The position numbers and the translations under genes are program-made. Below, one piece after another: positions 35,131 through 43,646 of a DNA stretch of 64,000 nucleotides. Each line of letters begins with the position of its first letter. The stretch's first letter is position 1. Below the pieces are notes generated by a model. The model was given only the letters and a program-made list of their open reading frames with translations, ran no database searches and was not told where the DNA came from. Source of the DNA: Filimonas lacunae (GTDB lineage Bacteria > Bacteroidota > Bacteroidia > Chitinophagales > Chitinophagaceae); contig NZ_AP017422.1 in the NCBI RefSeq assembly GCF_002355595.1, positions 3,162,001-3,226,000 of the forward strand. Direction: 5' to 3'.

Positions 35131-36129
35131 TCAGGGAGCCTGTACAGTAATGCTTCTTGTAGCAGTATTAATATTTAAGTTAGCAGTTCCGGCATCGTTA
35201 TAAGCGCTGGCTGTATATGTATAGGTAAACCTTCTGTACTCTCCCAACGGTACACTTTCAGGCACTCTGAACGTAACGGAAGTTGCGGTAGTGCCCACTA
35301 CCTCCAATGAATACAATGTTGTACTGGATGCAGTAGTGCCAATTTTTGCTCCATTGATATAGGTTGCATTGGTACCAACAAGTGTAAATGTAGTTCCTGA
35401 CTTTACACTTGTTGCCGCTGTGGGCAAAGTAAAAGCAGGAACTGCAGGCGCCACAATAAGAGCATCTGTCGATACCACAGTTCTATTACCTGTGACTACT
35501 TTAAATTTAAAAGAAGTGCCTGTTGCAAAATTAAAGCGCGACAATGGTTCCAATACAAGACCTATTTTCTGTATGCTGTTTATAGTTATAGGTTTTTCTG
35601 TTCCATCACCGGACATTACCAGGAACGCATGGGTTTTTGAAGTATCAGCAATAAAGTAGTTGCCATTGATGACTACAGTATTAGTTAAAACTCTCACCAG
35701 TTTCATGTCTTTGTAAGTAATACTGGTAAAAGAACTGATATAAGGTATGGGTTGATACTCCGGGATCTTTAACCGGTAAACAAATTGACTACCATCCTGC
35801 GCGGTTACCGTATAGGTGGTGGTAGAATCAAAAGCAACTTTTACTCCTGAGGCAGGCTTTATGATGGCATTTTTGGAAAAGGTTATTACCGGCGTAATAC
35901 TGTCAGGCATAGCCTGATAAGATGGCCAGTAAATAATAATGTCGTTACCTGCAATGCTTGCACTTAGTGCAGAGCCGGCAGTGTTTTGTATGGTAAAGCT
36001 TTCCAACTTATTATAGGGGCTATCCTGGTAATCTTTCTGGCAAGCTGCTAAAAAAAGAAAAGAACATAAAGTTACAGCGGGTACAATTGTAGCGAAGTTA
36101 AAAACTCCGGACTTCATATTAAATATCAT
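35131..36129 (-). CDS. Unknown surface lipoprotein with Ig/TIG-like domain
   Basis: A lipoprotein of up to 332 aa; the second Met (MKSGVFNFATIVPAV) is a likely start and Cys30 the lipidated residue (FLAACQKD). The first 120 residues have the pattern of a DUF5018-like beta domain (TYTVTAQDGSQFVYRLKIPE), followed by two IPT/TIG-like repeats (PFTLPTAATSVKSGTTFTLV...TYINGAKIG). It is paralogous in layout to the 319-aa protein at 37007-37966. It lies downstream of the terminator-like hairpin at 36229-36266 and the long hairpin at 36152-36183, so it probably has its own promoter. Role unknown; the HmuY-like neighbours suggest heme or iron surface binding. Confidence 0.72.
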   Translation of the reverse strand: MIFNMKSGVFNFATIVPAVTLCSFLFLAACQKDYQDSPYNKLESFTIQNTAGSALSASIAGNDIIIYWPSYQAMPDSITPVITFSKNAIIKPASGVKVAFDSTTTYTVTAQDGSQFVYRLKIPEYQPIPYISSFTSITYKDMKLVRVLTNTVVINGNYFIADTSKTHAFLVMSGDGTEKPITINSIQKIGLVLEPLSRFNFATGTSFKFKVVTGNRTVVSTDALIVAPAVPAFTLPTAATSVKSGTTFTLVGTNATYINGAKIGTTASSTTLYSLEVVGTTATSVTFRVPESVPLGEYRRFTYTYTASAYNDAGTANLNINTATRSITVQAP

Positions 36130-36151
36130 TATATCGGGCTTATTTTATAAA

Positions 36152-36183
36152 CCGGGCGCAAATTGTTATAATTTGCGTCCCGG
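36152..36183 (-). repeat. Long hairpin between two lipoprotein genes
   Basis: Inverted repeat CCGGG-CGCAAATT / AATTTGCG-t-CCCGG: 13 paired bases with one bulged T and a 5-nt loop (GTTAT). Located 22 nt upstream of the 332-aa gene start. No T-tract, so more like a leader element or operator than a terminator. Confidence 0.5.
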
Positions 36184-36228
36184 CATTGTTATTATCTGGT
36201 AAATGATCACTTAATGCAAGCCATCCTT

Positions 36229-36266
36229 AAAGAGGCCGTATTCTTTTGCTGAGCATCGGCCTCTTT
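36229..36266 (-). terminator. Probable terminator between the two lipoprotein genes
   Basis: Ten-base-pair stem AAAGAGGCCG / CGGCCTCTTT with an 18-nt loop, 48 nt after the 206-aa gene stop; T-rich sequence flanks the plus-strand 3' side and only a short T-run lies on the minus side. Confidence 0.5.
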
Positions 36267-36313
36267 TCTTTGTACAACTTTGCATAAATTGACTTTTAGA
36301 GGTGCTAAAGTTG

Positions 36314-36934
36314 CTATTTCAAACGTTTGTATTTAAAGGATACGTTTCCTTTATACAGTCCGCTTCCAGTAGGAGTTTCAGTATAAGTAATGGTGGTAAT
36401 CTGTAAAACATATATAACGCTCGAAGCTGCTAAAGAAGCTCCGTTATACAGTATTACATAACGGCCACTTACAGGAGCAACCTGGTGCGTGCTAAGATCA
36501 TAACCATACCAGCCAGCCGAGCCACTATTGTAACCAAGTTTAGAAGCAGGGTTGAGTATTGCACCGCCGATTGTGGTGAGAGAAATAGCAGCTAATGTGG
36601 TTCCTGACACATCAACATACCCAAGGTTTCTGCCTGATCCGGGAGAAACATCGCCACACCAGGCTCCGTCGAAAATCAGGTGTGTTGTATCTCCGGTGCC
36701 AGCGACACCAGGTTTGAATAAATCATATGAAACAGTTCCCCAATTGCCTGTAGAGCCACCTGCATCTGCCAAAGGAGTAGTAAACGCTCCATTCACAATA
36801 CTATCAATTCCAACATAAGCCACAGTGCCATTTACTGTTAAAGAAGGATTAGAAGCATCTTTTTTGCTACATGCAGCAAATACCATTAAAGCCATTGCCG
36901 CTACGCCTGTTAGTTTTAAGAATTTGTTTTTCAT
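36314..36934 (-). CDS. HmuY-like lipoprotein, 206 aa
   Basis: A lipoprotein with lipobox MVFAACSKKD (Cys22). The middle and C-terminal parts follow the order of HmuY-family heme-binding proteins: a VSYDLFKPGVAG-like strand, SAGWYGYDLSTHQVAPVSGR, YVILYNGASLAASSVIYVLQ and a final FKYKRLK strand. The resemblance is weaker than for the gene at 37968, so the family call is tentative. It lies 72 nt after the 319-aa gene stop, the third gene of a minus-strand lipoprotein run. Expected location: outer membrane, facing out. Confidence 0.55.
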   Translation of the reverse strand: MKNKFLKLTGVAAMALMVFAACSKKDASNPSLTVNGTVAYVGIDSIVNGAFTTPLADAGGSTGNWGTVSYDLFKPGVAGTGDTTHLIFDGAWCGDVSPGSGRNLGYVDVSGTTLAAISLTTIGGAILNPASKLGYNSGSAGWYGYDLSTHQVAPVSGRYVILYNGASLAASSVIYVLQITTITYTETPTGSGLYKGNVSFKYKRLK

Positions 36935-37006
36935 TTTTTATTTTTTATTGGTTAACCAAATTGCAAACACCCTGAAAACACCTCATTTCCAGATAATTAT
37001 TTTTAG

Positions 37007-37966
37007 TTAAGTGATAGCTAAAGTGGTGGTAGTGGTAAAGGATTCCCACCCGTTGAAGAGTACAGTAAAGGTAGTAATATATGAACCTGCTTTAAACGTT
37101 GCAGGCACACTTACAACAATTGTTGTAGCTGTTTGAGATACCACCGGAAACTGATAAGTGACTCCATCGATTACACCTGAAACAGAATTAAGACGTGTAA
37201 TCACTGTATTATACGATTGTATAGTAAATGTTCCTCCTACCGTTGCTGTTGGGTTTAACAACAACAACTGTGGCTGTGTGTATACTAAACGGATAGGATA
37301 CTGACTTTGCACACTATCGTTATATACTTTTACTCTTATATAGTATAAACCAGTATCCAGCGTGCCCGGAATACGCAGGCCTCCAACATAAGCAGTATTG
37401 TTACCACCTACAGATATGGTATAAGCACTGGTTCCATCTCCGCTCAATGCTGTACTTTTTTGGGTGATTTTATTGACCAGGGATACATGCACCTTGCCAA
37501 TGTCAACAGTGTTCAGCATACCGCCCACCTCTATGTTTTCATTAGGACTGTATGTGGCAGTGTATGTAGCGGAAGATTGTTCACTCACTGTAAGCACACC
37601 TATCTTCTGTACTTCTATATCCAGCTTATACTTACGGGTGCTTCCATCGCTGCCAACTACTGTGTAATAAACAGCTGTATCTGTAATGGGCACAGGCAAA
37701 ATCTCCTCTTTTAATGCTGCGCCGACTGACACCGTAATTTCAGGATCAACAACAGTCAATTCATAGTAAAAAGGAACATATAAAGTAATCGTATTATCAA
37801 TGTTATTGATTGAGCCATATAGATAGCCATCAGAAACTGCTACTTTATAAGAGGTTACCTGATTTGCCGGCTCATGTTCATAATCTACAGTTTTTTTACA
37901 GGAAGATAACAGAAACAAACCTGCTAATGTAAGCAATACGTTACTTGCTTTTTTGATACGCATCAT
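37007..37966 (-). CDS. Unknown lipoprotein with Ig/TIG-like repeats, 319 aa
   Basis: Lipoprotein with Cys23 in LFLLSSCKKT. Residues 30-120 form a DUF5018/TIG-like beta domain (KYKLDIEVQKIGV at its end, with YTVVGSDGSTRKYKLD resembling the 332-aa paralog). Two further Ig-like repeats follow (for example TYSPNENIEVGGMLNTVDIG and NPTATVGGTFTIQSYNTVIT). It starts 1 nt after the HmuY gene stop, so it is translated with it. The pairing with HmuY suggests a surface accessory in heme capture; no domain proves this. Confidence 0.72.
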   Translation of the reverse strand: MMRIKKASNVLLTLAGLFLLSSCKKTVDYEHEPANQVTSYKVAVSDGYLYGSINNIDNTITLYVPFYYELTVVDPEITVSVGAALKEEILPVPITDTAVYYTVVGSDGSTRKYKLDIEVQKIGVLTVSEQSSATYTATYSPNENIEVGGMLNTVDIGKVHVSLVNKITQKSTALSGDGTSAYTISVGGNNTAYVGGLRIPGTLDTGLYYIRVKVYNDSVQSQYPIRLVYTQPQLLLLNPTATVGGTFTIQSYNTVITRLNSVSGVIDGVTYQFPVVSQTATTIVVSVPATFKAGSYITTFTVLFNGWESFTTTTTLAIT

Positions 37967-37967
37967 T

Positions 37968-38741
37968 TTATTTGATTTCGAATTTTGTGCTTCCGGCAGG
38001 AACGATTATATATTCAAAAGTGAAATACATATGGGGGGCGTCTCTATGCCAATCGGCTTGTGTATAAAGATCTTTATAGCAACTGATCATTTTAATTTTT
38101 GCATAATGCCCTTTAGCGGTTTTCACTACCACAGTGCGCGGATTTATTTTGCTGCCATTAACCAATGTAAGGCTATCTCCGAGTGCATAAGCCACATGCT
38201 GATCGTCATAGGCTCCACTACGTACTCTGGTGCCGCCAAAGTCGTACAAATACCATCCCATCCCGGCACCATAGTCACCAGCATCATCGGTTCCGATAAT
38301 GTCTTTGGTTGTTTTAAATTGTGCATCAGCAGGAATATTAATCACATCGTCAAATGCTTTGTCTAATACAAGAATGCCACCTTTACCACTGGCTCCATAG
38401 CCGTAATTGGCAGAAGCTGCCCCATTATTGCCACTTAAAAAACTATTATACAATCCACCAAAAGCAATATCCCAACGGTTGGTTTTAGCATACGAACTGG
38501 TTACCTGTGCTTTATTTTCCAGGCTGAATAATACAGTTGATGCCGCATTATTAGGATCATCTACGGTAGTAGCCACAAAATTCTCTACCCGGTATAGTTT
38601 ATAAAAAACGGTATCCGAAGTGGCAGTATCCGGATCGGTACCAGTGTCTACAGAATCTTTTTTACACGAAGTGGTTAACATAGCGGGCAGCAGAAAGGCT
38701 GCTATTACTAACCGGCTCATTAATACTATTGTTGTACGCAT
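37968..38741 (-). CDS. hmuY: HmuY-family heme-binding lipoprotein
   Basis: A 257-residue lipoprotein (Cys26 in AMLTTSCKKD). HmuY hallmarks: RVENFVATTVDDPNNAASTV at the start of the domain, ENKAQVTSSYAKTNRWDIAF then GGLYNSF, and the C-terminal RTVVVKTAKGHYAKIKMISC followed by YMYFTFEYIIV-like strands (here HMYFTFEYIIVPAGSTKFEI). These proteins take heme from host or environmental carriers and pass it to a TonB receptor. No HmuR-type receptor is adjacent in this window; the only TonB receptor here (56209-58551) is siderophore-type. It is the first of four consecutive lipoprotein genes. Confidence 0.82.
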   Translation of the reverse strand: MRTTIVLMSRLVIAAFLLPAMLTTSCKKDSVDTGTDPDTATSDTVFYKLYRVENFVATTVDDPNNAASTVLFSLENKAQVTSSYAKTNRWDIAFGGLYNSFLSGNNGAASANYGYGASGKGGILVLDKAFDDVINIPADAQFKTTKDIIGTDDAGDYGAGMGWYLYDFGGTRVRSGAYDDQHVAYALGDSLTLVNGSKINPRTVVVKTAKGHYAKIKMISCYKDLYTQADWHRDAPHMYFTFEYIIVPAGSTKFEIK

Positions 38742-39063
38742 GAAAAATGGCTATTTAAATCTTAACTGCCTGTTTTAAAAGGCACTCAAAGATCTAAACA
38801 GCCACAAATCATTAACGGAAAAATAGCAACCTTATCGGGAAATTTTTAACACGTACTTTGCAATAGATTTTTTATTGATATAATAATAAAGGGAACTTCC
38901 TGAAAAGGCAATAAAATTCAATTTACAATTCGACAATTGAGGTAAGCCGATGTGTTCATATCTTCTCCACATTATCTCATGCCAACATCCATTTACTATT
39001 CCGCTACCGCAGTAACATTTATTTAAAATGGCCTATATTTAGCCCACAATCATTATCATACTA
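38742..39063. other. Intergenic region between HmuY and the candidate effector
   Basis: About 320 AT-rich bases between divergent genes. A TATATTTA element (39034-39041) is one base from a -7 box for the effector gene, without a good TTG upstream. No operator or RNA was recognised. Confidence 0.35.
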
Positions 39064-40224
39064 ATGAAAACAACAGGAAAAAGGATCGATTCGCAGCCAG
39101 CAGTTCAACAATATCAGGCAGTCTCAGCTAATCCCCTTCAGCTGTTGCAACGTAAACCTGCTGCCAATCCGTTCTTGCAAAAGGCTGTTACCTCTCCTAC
39201 ACACAGGGTTAATCCTATGCAATTGCTATCTGCCGGCAAGCAGTTTACTCCGGTAGCACAACGTACTGTAAGACAAGGGGGGCAACGGCAAACATATGAA
39301 GCTGTTCAGGAATGGTATTCTCAACAACCGGATACATTATTTCAAACCTGTCCGGCAAAAATGCTGGAAAAAGTATTAACTGCTAATGCGGGCATCATAA
39401 ATCTGGAAGACTTTGAAGGCAGAGACAACGCCGGCACTCTTTTTCTGGAAACCATCACAGAACGTTATAAGATACTTACAGGCCAGGAGCAACTGAACCA
39501 GGTTTCTCATGGAGTATTGGGCAATGTTGATCATATTCGGCGGATTCTTTCATTTATGCCTATAACAACCCTGGCTAATGTGCGTGGCGTTAATCACTTC
39601 CTCAAAAGACTGGTTGATTCCCAATTAGTGTTCAGTTTAAAATTCTACGATAGAAATTATACTGTTAATGTAAAATTTGCAGATATCAATAACTATTTGA
39701 AGCCATACAGGCTTCATGGTTTTCATGGTACATCCAAAGCAGATGCACCTTCTTTATATAGCGGCTTAAAGGAAAGAAAAGAAGAGAGCGAAAAAGTATA
39801 TAAAACCAGCCAGCTAGGACCTGGTTTTTATTTAACGGAAGGAACAGGCGATACAGAAAGGGTTTATTCAGATACCGTTGCCAGCGAACGCCGTAAAATG
39901 ACAGCTACCAGTTCTATGATTATGCGGGTCTTTATCAATGTAGAAGAAGAAAGCCCTTCTTTTGAAGTACCGGAAGAAATGTGGGCAGATATGGAAAAAA
40001 ACACTATACCTCCTGCCTTGACAGATCTATGCAAAACGCCGCAGTTACTTACCTCTGCCATTGTTAAGAATGAACATATACGGCAAATAAAGGTAAATCC
40101 GGCTTTATTTAAACTGGTACGAGTGTTACCCCCCAAAGGCATGCTGGACAGCGAATTCCAATCCTGGATAACCAGTATGTTAATGGCTAATCCATTTGAG
40201 TTTGGAAACGTAGTTTACGATTAG
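39064..40224 (+). CDS. Candidate eCIS-type effector: F-box-like plus ADP-ribosyltransferase-like domain
   Basis: A 386-residue soluble protein with no signal peptide. Residues 1-72 are basic, low-complexity and contain two NP(L/M)QLL repeats (23-28 and 50-55). Residues 153-193 read like a eukaryotic F-box: VDHIRRILSFMPITTLANVR then GVNHFLKRLVDSQL, with the IL-x-F/L-P...L...V pattern. Residues 216-360 show an ADP-ribosyltransferase pattern: FHGTS (H221), LGPGFYLTEG (Y256), and NEHIRQIKVNP (E337) in the position of the third ART motif. No such protein belongs to core metabolism; the combination points to a toxin aimed at eukaryotic cells. The N-terminal disordered arm could be an eCIS loading signal, given the eCIS locus about 23 kb away. 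Both domain calls are motif-based; function is inferred. Confidence 0.6.
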   Translation: MKTTGKRIDSQPAVQQYQAVSANPLQLLQRKPAANPFLQKAVTSPTHRVNPMQLLSAGKQFTPVAQRTVRQGGQRQTYEAVQEWYSQQPDTLFQTCPAKMLEKVLTANAGIINLEDFEGRDNAGTLFLETITERYKILTGQEQLNQVSHGVLGNVDHIRRILSFMPITTLANVRGVNHFLKRLVDSQLVFSLKFYDRNYTVNVKFADINNYLKPYRLHGFHGTSKADAPSLYSGLKERKEESEKVYKTSQLGPGFYLTEGTGDTERVYSDTVASERRKMTATSSMIMRVFINVEEESPSFEVPEEMWADMEKNTIPPALTDLCKTPQLLTSAIVKNEHIRQIKVNPALFKLVRVLPPKGMLDSEFQSWITSMLMANPFEFGNVVYD

Positions 40225-40251
40225 TAAGTAAACTTTGCCTGGTTAATACAT

Positions 40252-41055
40252 TTATAACTTAAACTCACTCGGCCGCATACCTACTATCTGCTGGAAAGTA
40301 TTACTGAACGCAGAGATGCTTTCATAGCCCGTTTTAAAAGCAATTTCACTGATATTCTGATCGGCTTTCAGCAGCATTTCAATGCCTTTTATTACGCGCA
40401 GCATTTTAAGGTATTGCAAGAAAGAAATATCCATCTCGGTGCGAAACAACCGGTATAAACTACGCTCGCTAAATCCAAACTGGGGCGCCAGCTCAGGCAT
40501 GGATAGTTTTTCGGAAATATTCTCGTGCAGGTAACGTAACACCGGGCGCAGTTTTAAATTATCGGTGGTAGGTAACGCAATTGGTAAAGGCTGCTTACTT
40601 ACTTCCGGCAGCAGGCTTTTAATAGCGGTTAATAAATCGTAGCCGGGCGCACCTTTATGAATATTACCTATCCAATTTTCGGTATATAACAACAATTCAT
40701 AAATAAGATTGCTGGCCGGGTAAATACCCAGCTTGTCAAAAAAGGGTTGCTTTTTTAACAGTAGTGCCGGAAAATACAGGTTGCGTACAGAATAGGCGGT
40801 ATCCCGCTGTTCCAGGTAGTGCGGCATACCCGGCGGCACCCACACATAATGGCGGGCAGGTAAAAAATACGACTTATCGTTCGTATGCAGGAAAGCTGAC
40901 CCGCCCTGAAAATAAGTTAACTGTCCTTTGTTATGGGTATGCATCTTATGCCTGAACTCGGCTTTGGTATGCCATATATAATAGCAACCGGGCACTTCAT
41001 CCACCAATGGCAACACGGAATCATTAACGGGCTCCATATTCTTTTTCACTTTCAT
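40252..41055 (-). CDS. AraC-family regulator, divergent from efflux operon
   Basis: A 267-residue AraC regulator (possible start at Met7, MEPVNDSVLPLV). The N-terminal cupin domain contains HKMHTHNKGQLTYFQGGSAF and HYVWVPPGMPHYL. The C-terminal double HTH includes KLSMPELAPQFGFSERSLYR and NISEIAFKTGYESISAFSNT then FQQIVGMRPSEF. It is divergent from the TolC/EmrA/EmrB-like operon (187-nt gap), the usual arrangement for a local activator of drug efflux. It converges on the effector gene with a 27-nt gap. Confidence 0.9.
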   Translation of the reverse strand: MKVKKNMEPVNDSVLPLVDEVPGCYYIWHTKAEFRHKMHTHNKGQLTYFQGGSAFLHTNDKSYFLPARHYVWVPPGMPHYLEQRDTAYSVRNLYFPALLLKKQPFFDKLGIYPASNLIYELLLYTENWIGNIHKGAPGYDLLTAIKSLLPEVSKQPLPIALPTTDNLKLRPVLRYLHENISEKLSMPELAPQFGFSERSLYRLFRTEMDISFLQYLKMLRVIKGIEMLLKADQNISEIAFKTGYESISAFSNTFQQIVGMRPSEFKL

Positions 41056-41242
41056 TTGCTTATTGGCGTGCCCCTGCTATAGGGCATCCGGTTTGTAAAT
41101 TACAATTTTCAGCCAATTTACGGCTGGCAGAAATGGACAAATGCCTTTTGGCAGAATTCATATAATCTTTGGCATATTAGAAAAAAGGGAAGTTGCTAAT
41201 TCGCTCCAACTTTGCAATTGTAATAATTGTTTAACACGTTTT

Positions 41243-42580
41243 ATGTCTATACCCCGTTTATGGTTATCCACACTATGTATGTGTTTACCGATAACCGTTT
41301 TCTGCCAGAATGCCCAACTGCCCACTTATGAAATGCATGTTTCTTTAAATGAAATATGGGATCGCGCAGAAAAGAACAATAAAGCATTATTGGCCCAGAA
41401 TCAAAAACTGGTGCAAAGTGAAGAAGAAGTCATTCAATCAAAAAGAGAGCAACTTCCCGAACTTGGTTTGGCTGGCAATGTGGCCAGGGTTACCAACATG
41501 CCGGTGTACACACATGGTTTATTTAACGGGCCGGATATGTTTCCCGTTTTACATTATACCTATACTTTAGGAGGCGAAGCGCAGTTTTTGTTATACAATG
41601 GAGGTAAAGTCAAGCGCAATATTGAGATAGAAAAGATTAAGCATGAAGTGGCTACTGAGATCAGGAATTCAACACGTAACGAAATGCGCTTCAAAGCCGC
41701 CTCCTGGTACCTTACCCTTAAACGCAGCTATTTTTTTCGCACACTTTTGCGGGAAGATATTAAAGAGCAGGAAAAACTGCTGCTGCAGATAAGGGAAATG
41801 CATAAGAATGGTGTAGTGCTGAAAACAGACGTACTACGGGCGGAATTGCGACTGTCTAACCAGCAGATGAACCTGAAAGAAGTAGAAAATAATATTATTA
41901 TTGGTAGCGCCCAGCTGGATGTGGTAAGCGGCCTCCCCGACTCGGTAATCATTGTACCGGACACCCTCCCCCGCCAGATAGCCAGTCCACTGCTCGCCGG
42001 CAACGAAACCACGCAGGTAAACAGCGCCCTGGCCAACGATTTTACTTATAAAATAGCCGAAGCCGAACTGGCAGGTAGTAAATTACAACTAAAACAGGTG
42101 CAGGCGAATCTGAGCCCTAAAGTGGGTTTGTTTGCCGACTTTAAATATTCTTACCCCCAAATATTCCTGTATCCTTACGAGGGGGCTATATACAGTATCG
42201 GCCTATATGGCGTAAAGGTATCCATGCCTTTATCAGAACTGTATAGGAACAAACACCGCGTAGCGGCAGCCAGAAGCAGTATTGTTCAGAAAGAGATACA
42301 GCTGTCTGATAAGCGCGACGAGCTGGCGGTGCAGGTAAAGCAGCTGTACATTAAATACAACGAATCGCTGGAGCGGATTGATGTGGCTAAAACCAGCATC
42401 AAACGGGCCGAAGAAAACCTGCGCATCTTTCGCGAAACATATCTGAACCAGTTATCCCTGATGACGGATTTACTGGATGCCGAAAACCAGTTGCTGCAGG
42501 CACGGTTTGATCTGGCTTCTGCCAACATCGCTTCTGATATGCTGTACTACCAATTACAAAAAACGATAGGAATTCTATAA
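41243..42580 (+). CDS. TolC-family outer membrane efflux protein
   Basis: About 445 residues from the ATG at 41243 (MSIPRLWLSTLCMCLPITVF), which begins with a signal peptide; an upstream in-frame ATG at 41141 is unlikely. It has the two long coiled-coil repeats of TolC proteins, with IEKIKHEVATEIRNSTRNEM in the first half and LAVQVKQLYIKYNESLERID then VAKTSIKRAEENLRIFRETY in the second. It is the outer membrane duct of a tripartite pump with the two next genes (4-nt gap). Confidence 0.9.
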   Translation: MSIPRLWLSTLCMCLPITVFCQNAQLPTYEMHVSLNEIWDRAEKNNKALLAQNQKLVQSEEEVIQSKREQLPELGLAGNVARVTNMPVYTHGLFNGPDMFPVLHYTYTLGGEAQFLLYNGGKVKRNIEIEKIKHEVATEIRNSTRNEMRFKAASWYLTLKRSYFFRTLLREDIKEQEKLLLQIREMHKNGVVLKTDVLRAELRLSNQQMNLKEVENNIIIGSAQLDVVSGLPDSVIIVPDTLPRQIASPLLAGNETTQVNSALANDFTYKIAEAELAGSKLQLKQVQANLSPKVGLFADFKYSYPQIFLYPYEGAIYSIGLYGVKVSMPLSELYRNKHRVAAARSSIVQKEIQLSDKRDELAVQVKQLYIKYNESLERIDVAKTSIKRAEENLRIFRETYLNQLSLMTDLLDAENQLLQARFDLASANIASDMLYYQLQKTIGIL

Positions 42581-42584
42581 TTAT

Positions 42585-43646
42585 ATGAGTAACCCAAAAC
42601 AAAACAAGGCGGATAAAATTGTAACCCGCATTACCTCCGTTTTATCAATTATTATACTGGCTGGCCTGGGCTTCTGGGGCATAAGGGTATGGCTTAACGC
42701 CAAAGCTTATGAAGAAACCAACGATGCGCAGGTAGAAGAGTATATTAATCCTATAGCCGTGAAAGTTTCCGGCTATATACAGGAAATCAGGTTTGAAGAA
42801 AACCAGGATGTGCAAAGAGGAGACACCTTATTAATTATTGATAACAGCGAGTATCTTTCGCAACAGGAAGAAGCCAGCGCCTCCCTGCAAAATGCCAAAG
42901 CGCAGTTAAACGTACTGGAAAGCGGCATTCACACGCAGGAAAAAACAGCTACGGTAACAGTAGCACAGATTGAAGCAGCCAAAGCTAAATTATGGAAGGC
43001 ACAGCAGGAGTTTGACCGTTACAAAAAACTATTGGCTTCAGAAGCTGTTACCCAACAACAATTCGAAAATATAAGCACTGCACTGGATGTAGCTAAGGCC
43101 GATTACCAGGCTACACAGGACGCTTATACTGCCTCCCTGGCTAAAGTAACCGACATAGCCATGCAAAAGCAGGCGGCCTCTTCCGAAATCAAGCGTAAAG
43201 AAGCGGTTTTACACCTGCATAATATACAGGTAGGCTATACGGTAATCACCGCTCCTTACACTGGCAAAATGGGGCGCCGCACGGTGCAGGAAGGACAGCT
43301 GGTAAGCGCCGGACAAACCATCGGTTTTATTGTAAACCACGAAGCCGGTAAATGGGTGGTAGCCAATTTCAAAGAAACACAGGTAAGAAATATGTATGTA
43401 GGCGAGGAAAGTGATATTGAACTGGACGCCTACCCCGGCAAAATATTCAAAGGCAAAATAGAATCACTGAGCGGCGCTACCGGTTCTAAGTTTTCACTGC
43501 TGCCGCCGGATAACGCTACCGGTAACTTTGTAAAAATTGCACAGCGTATTCCAGTACGGATACGCCTGATGCCGGCAACAGATTCACTTCAGGGCGTAAC
43601 AGCAGGCATGAGCGCTACTGTGATCATTAAAAAGCAAAAAGCATAA
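42585..43646 (+). CDS. EmrA/HlyD-type periplasmic adaptor
   Basis: A 353-residue membrane fusion protein. One transmembrane segment lies at about 15-36. The biotinyl-lipoyl-like halves are visible (VKVSGYIQEIRFEENQDVQR and VITAPYTGKMGRRTVQEGQL), with a long coiled-coil hairpin between (about 90-200) and a beta-barrel end (GEESDIELDAYPGKIFKGKI, VKIAQRIPVRIRL). The NDAQVEEYINPIAVKVSGYI start is typical of EmrA. It links the inner-membrane MFS pump to TolC. The stop overlaps the next start (TAATG). Confidence 0.92.
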   Translation: MSNPKQNKADKIVTRITSVLSIIILAGLGFWGIRVWLNAKAYEETNDAQVEEYINPIAVKVSGYIQEIRFEENQDVQRGDTLLIIDNSEYLSQQEEASASLQNAKAQLNVLESGIHTQEKTATVTVAQIEAAKAKLWKAQQEFDRYKKLLASEAVTQQQFENISTALDVAKADYQATQDAYTASLAKVTDIAMQKQAASSEIKRKEAVLHLHNIQVGYTVITAPYTGKMGRRTVQEGQLVSAGQTIGFIVNHEAGKWVVANFKETQVRNMYVGEESDIELDAYPGKIFKGKIESLSGATGSKFSLLPPDNATGNFVKIAQRIPVRIRLMPATDSLQGVTAGMSATVIIKKQKA

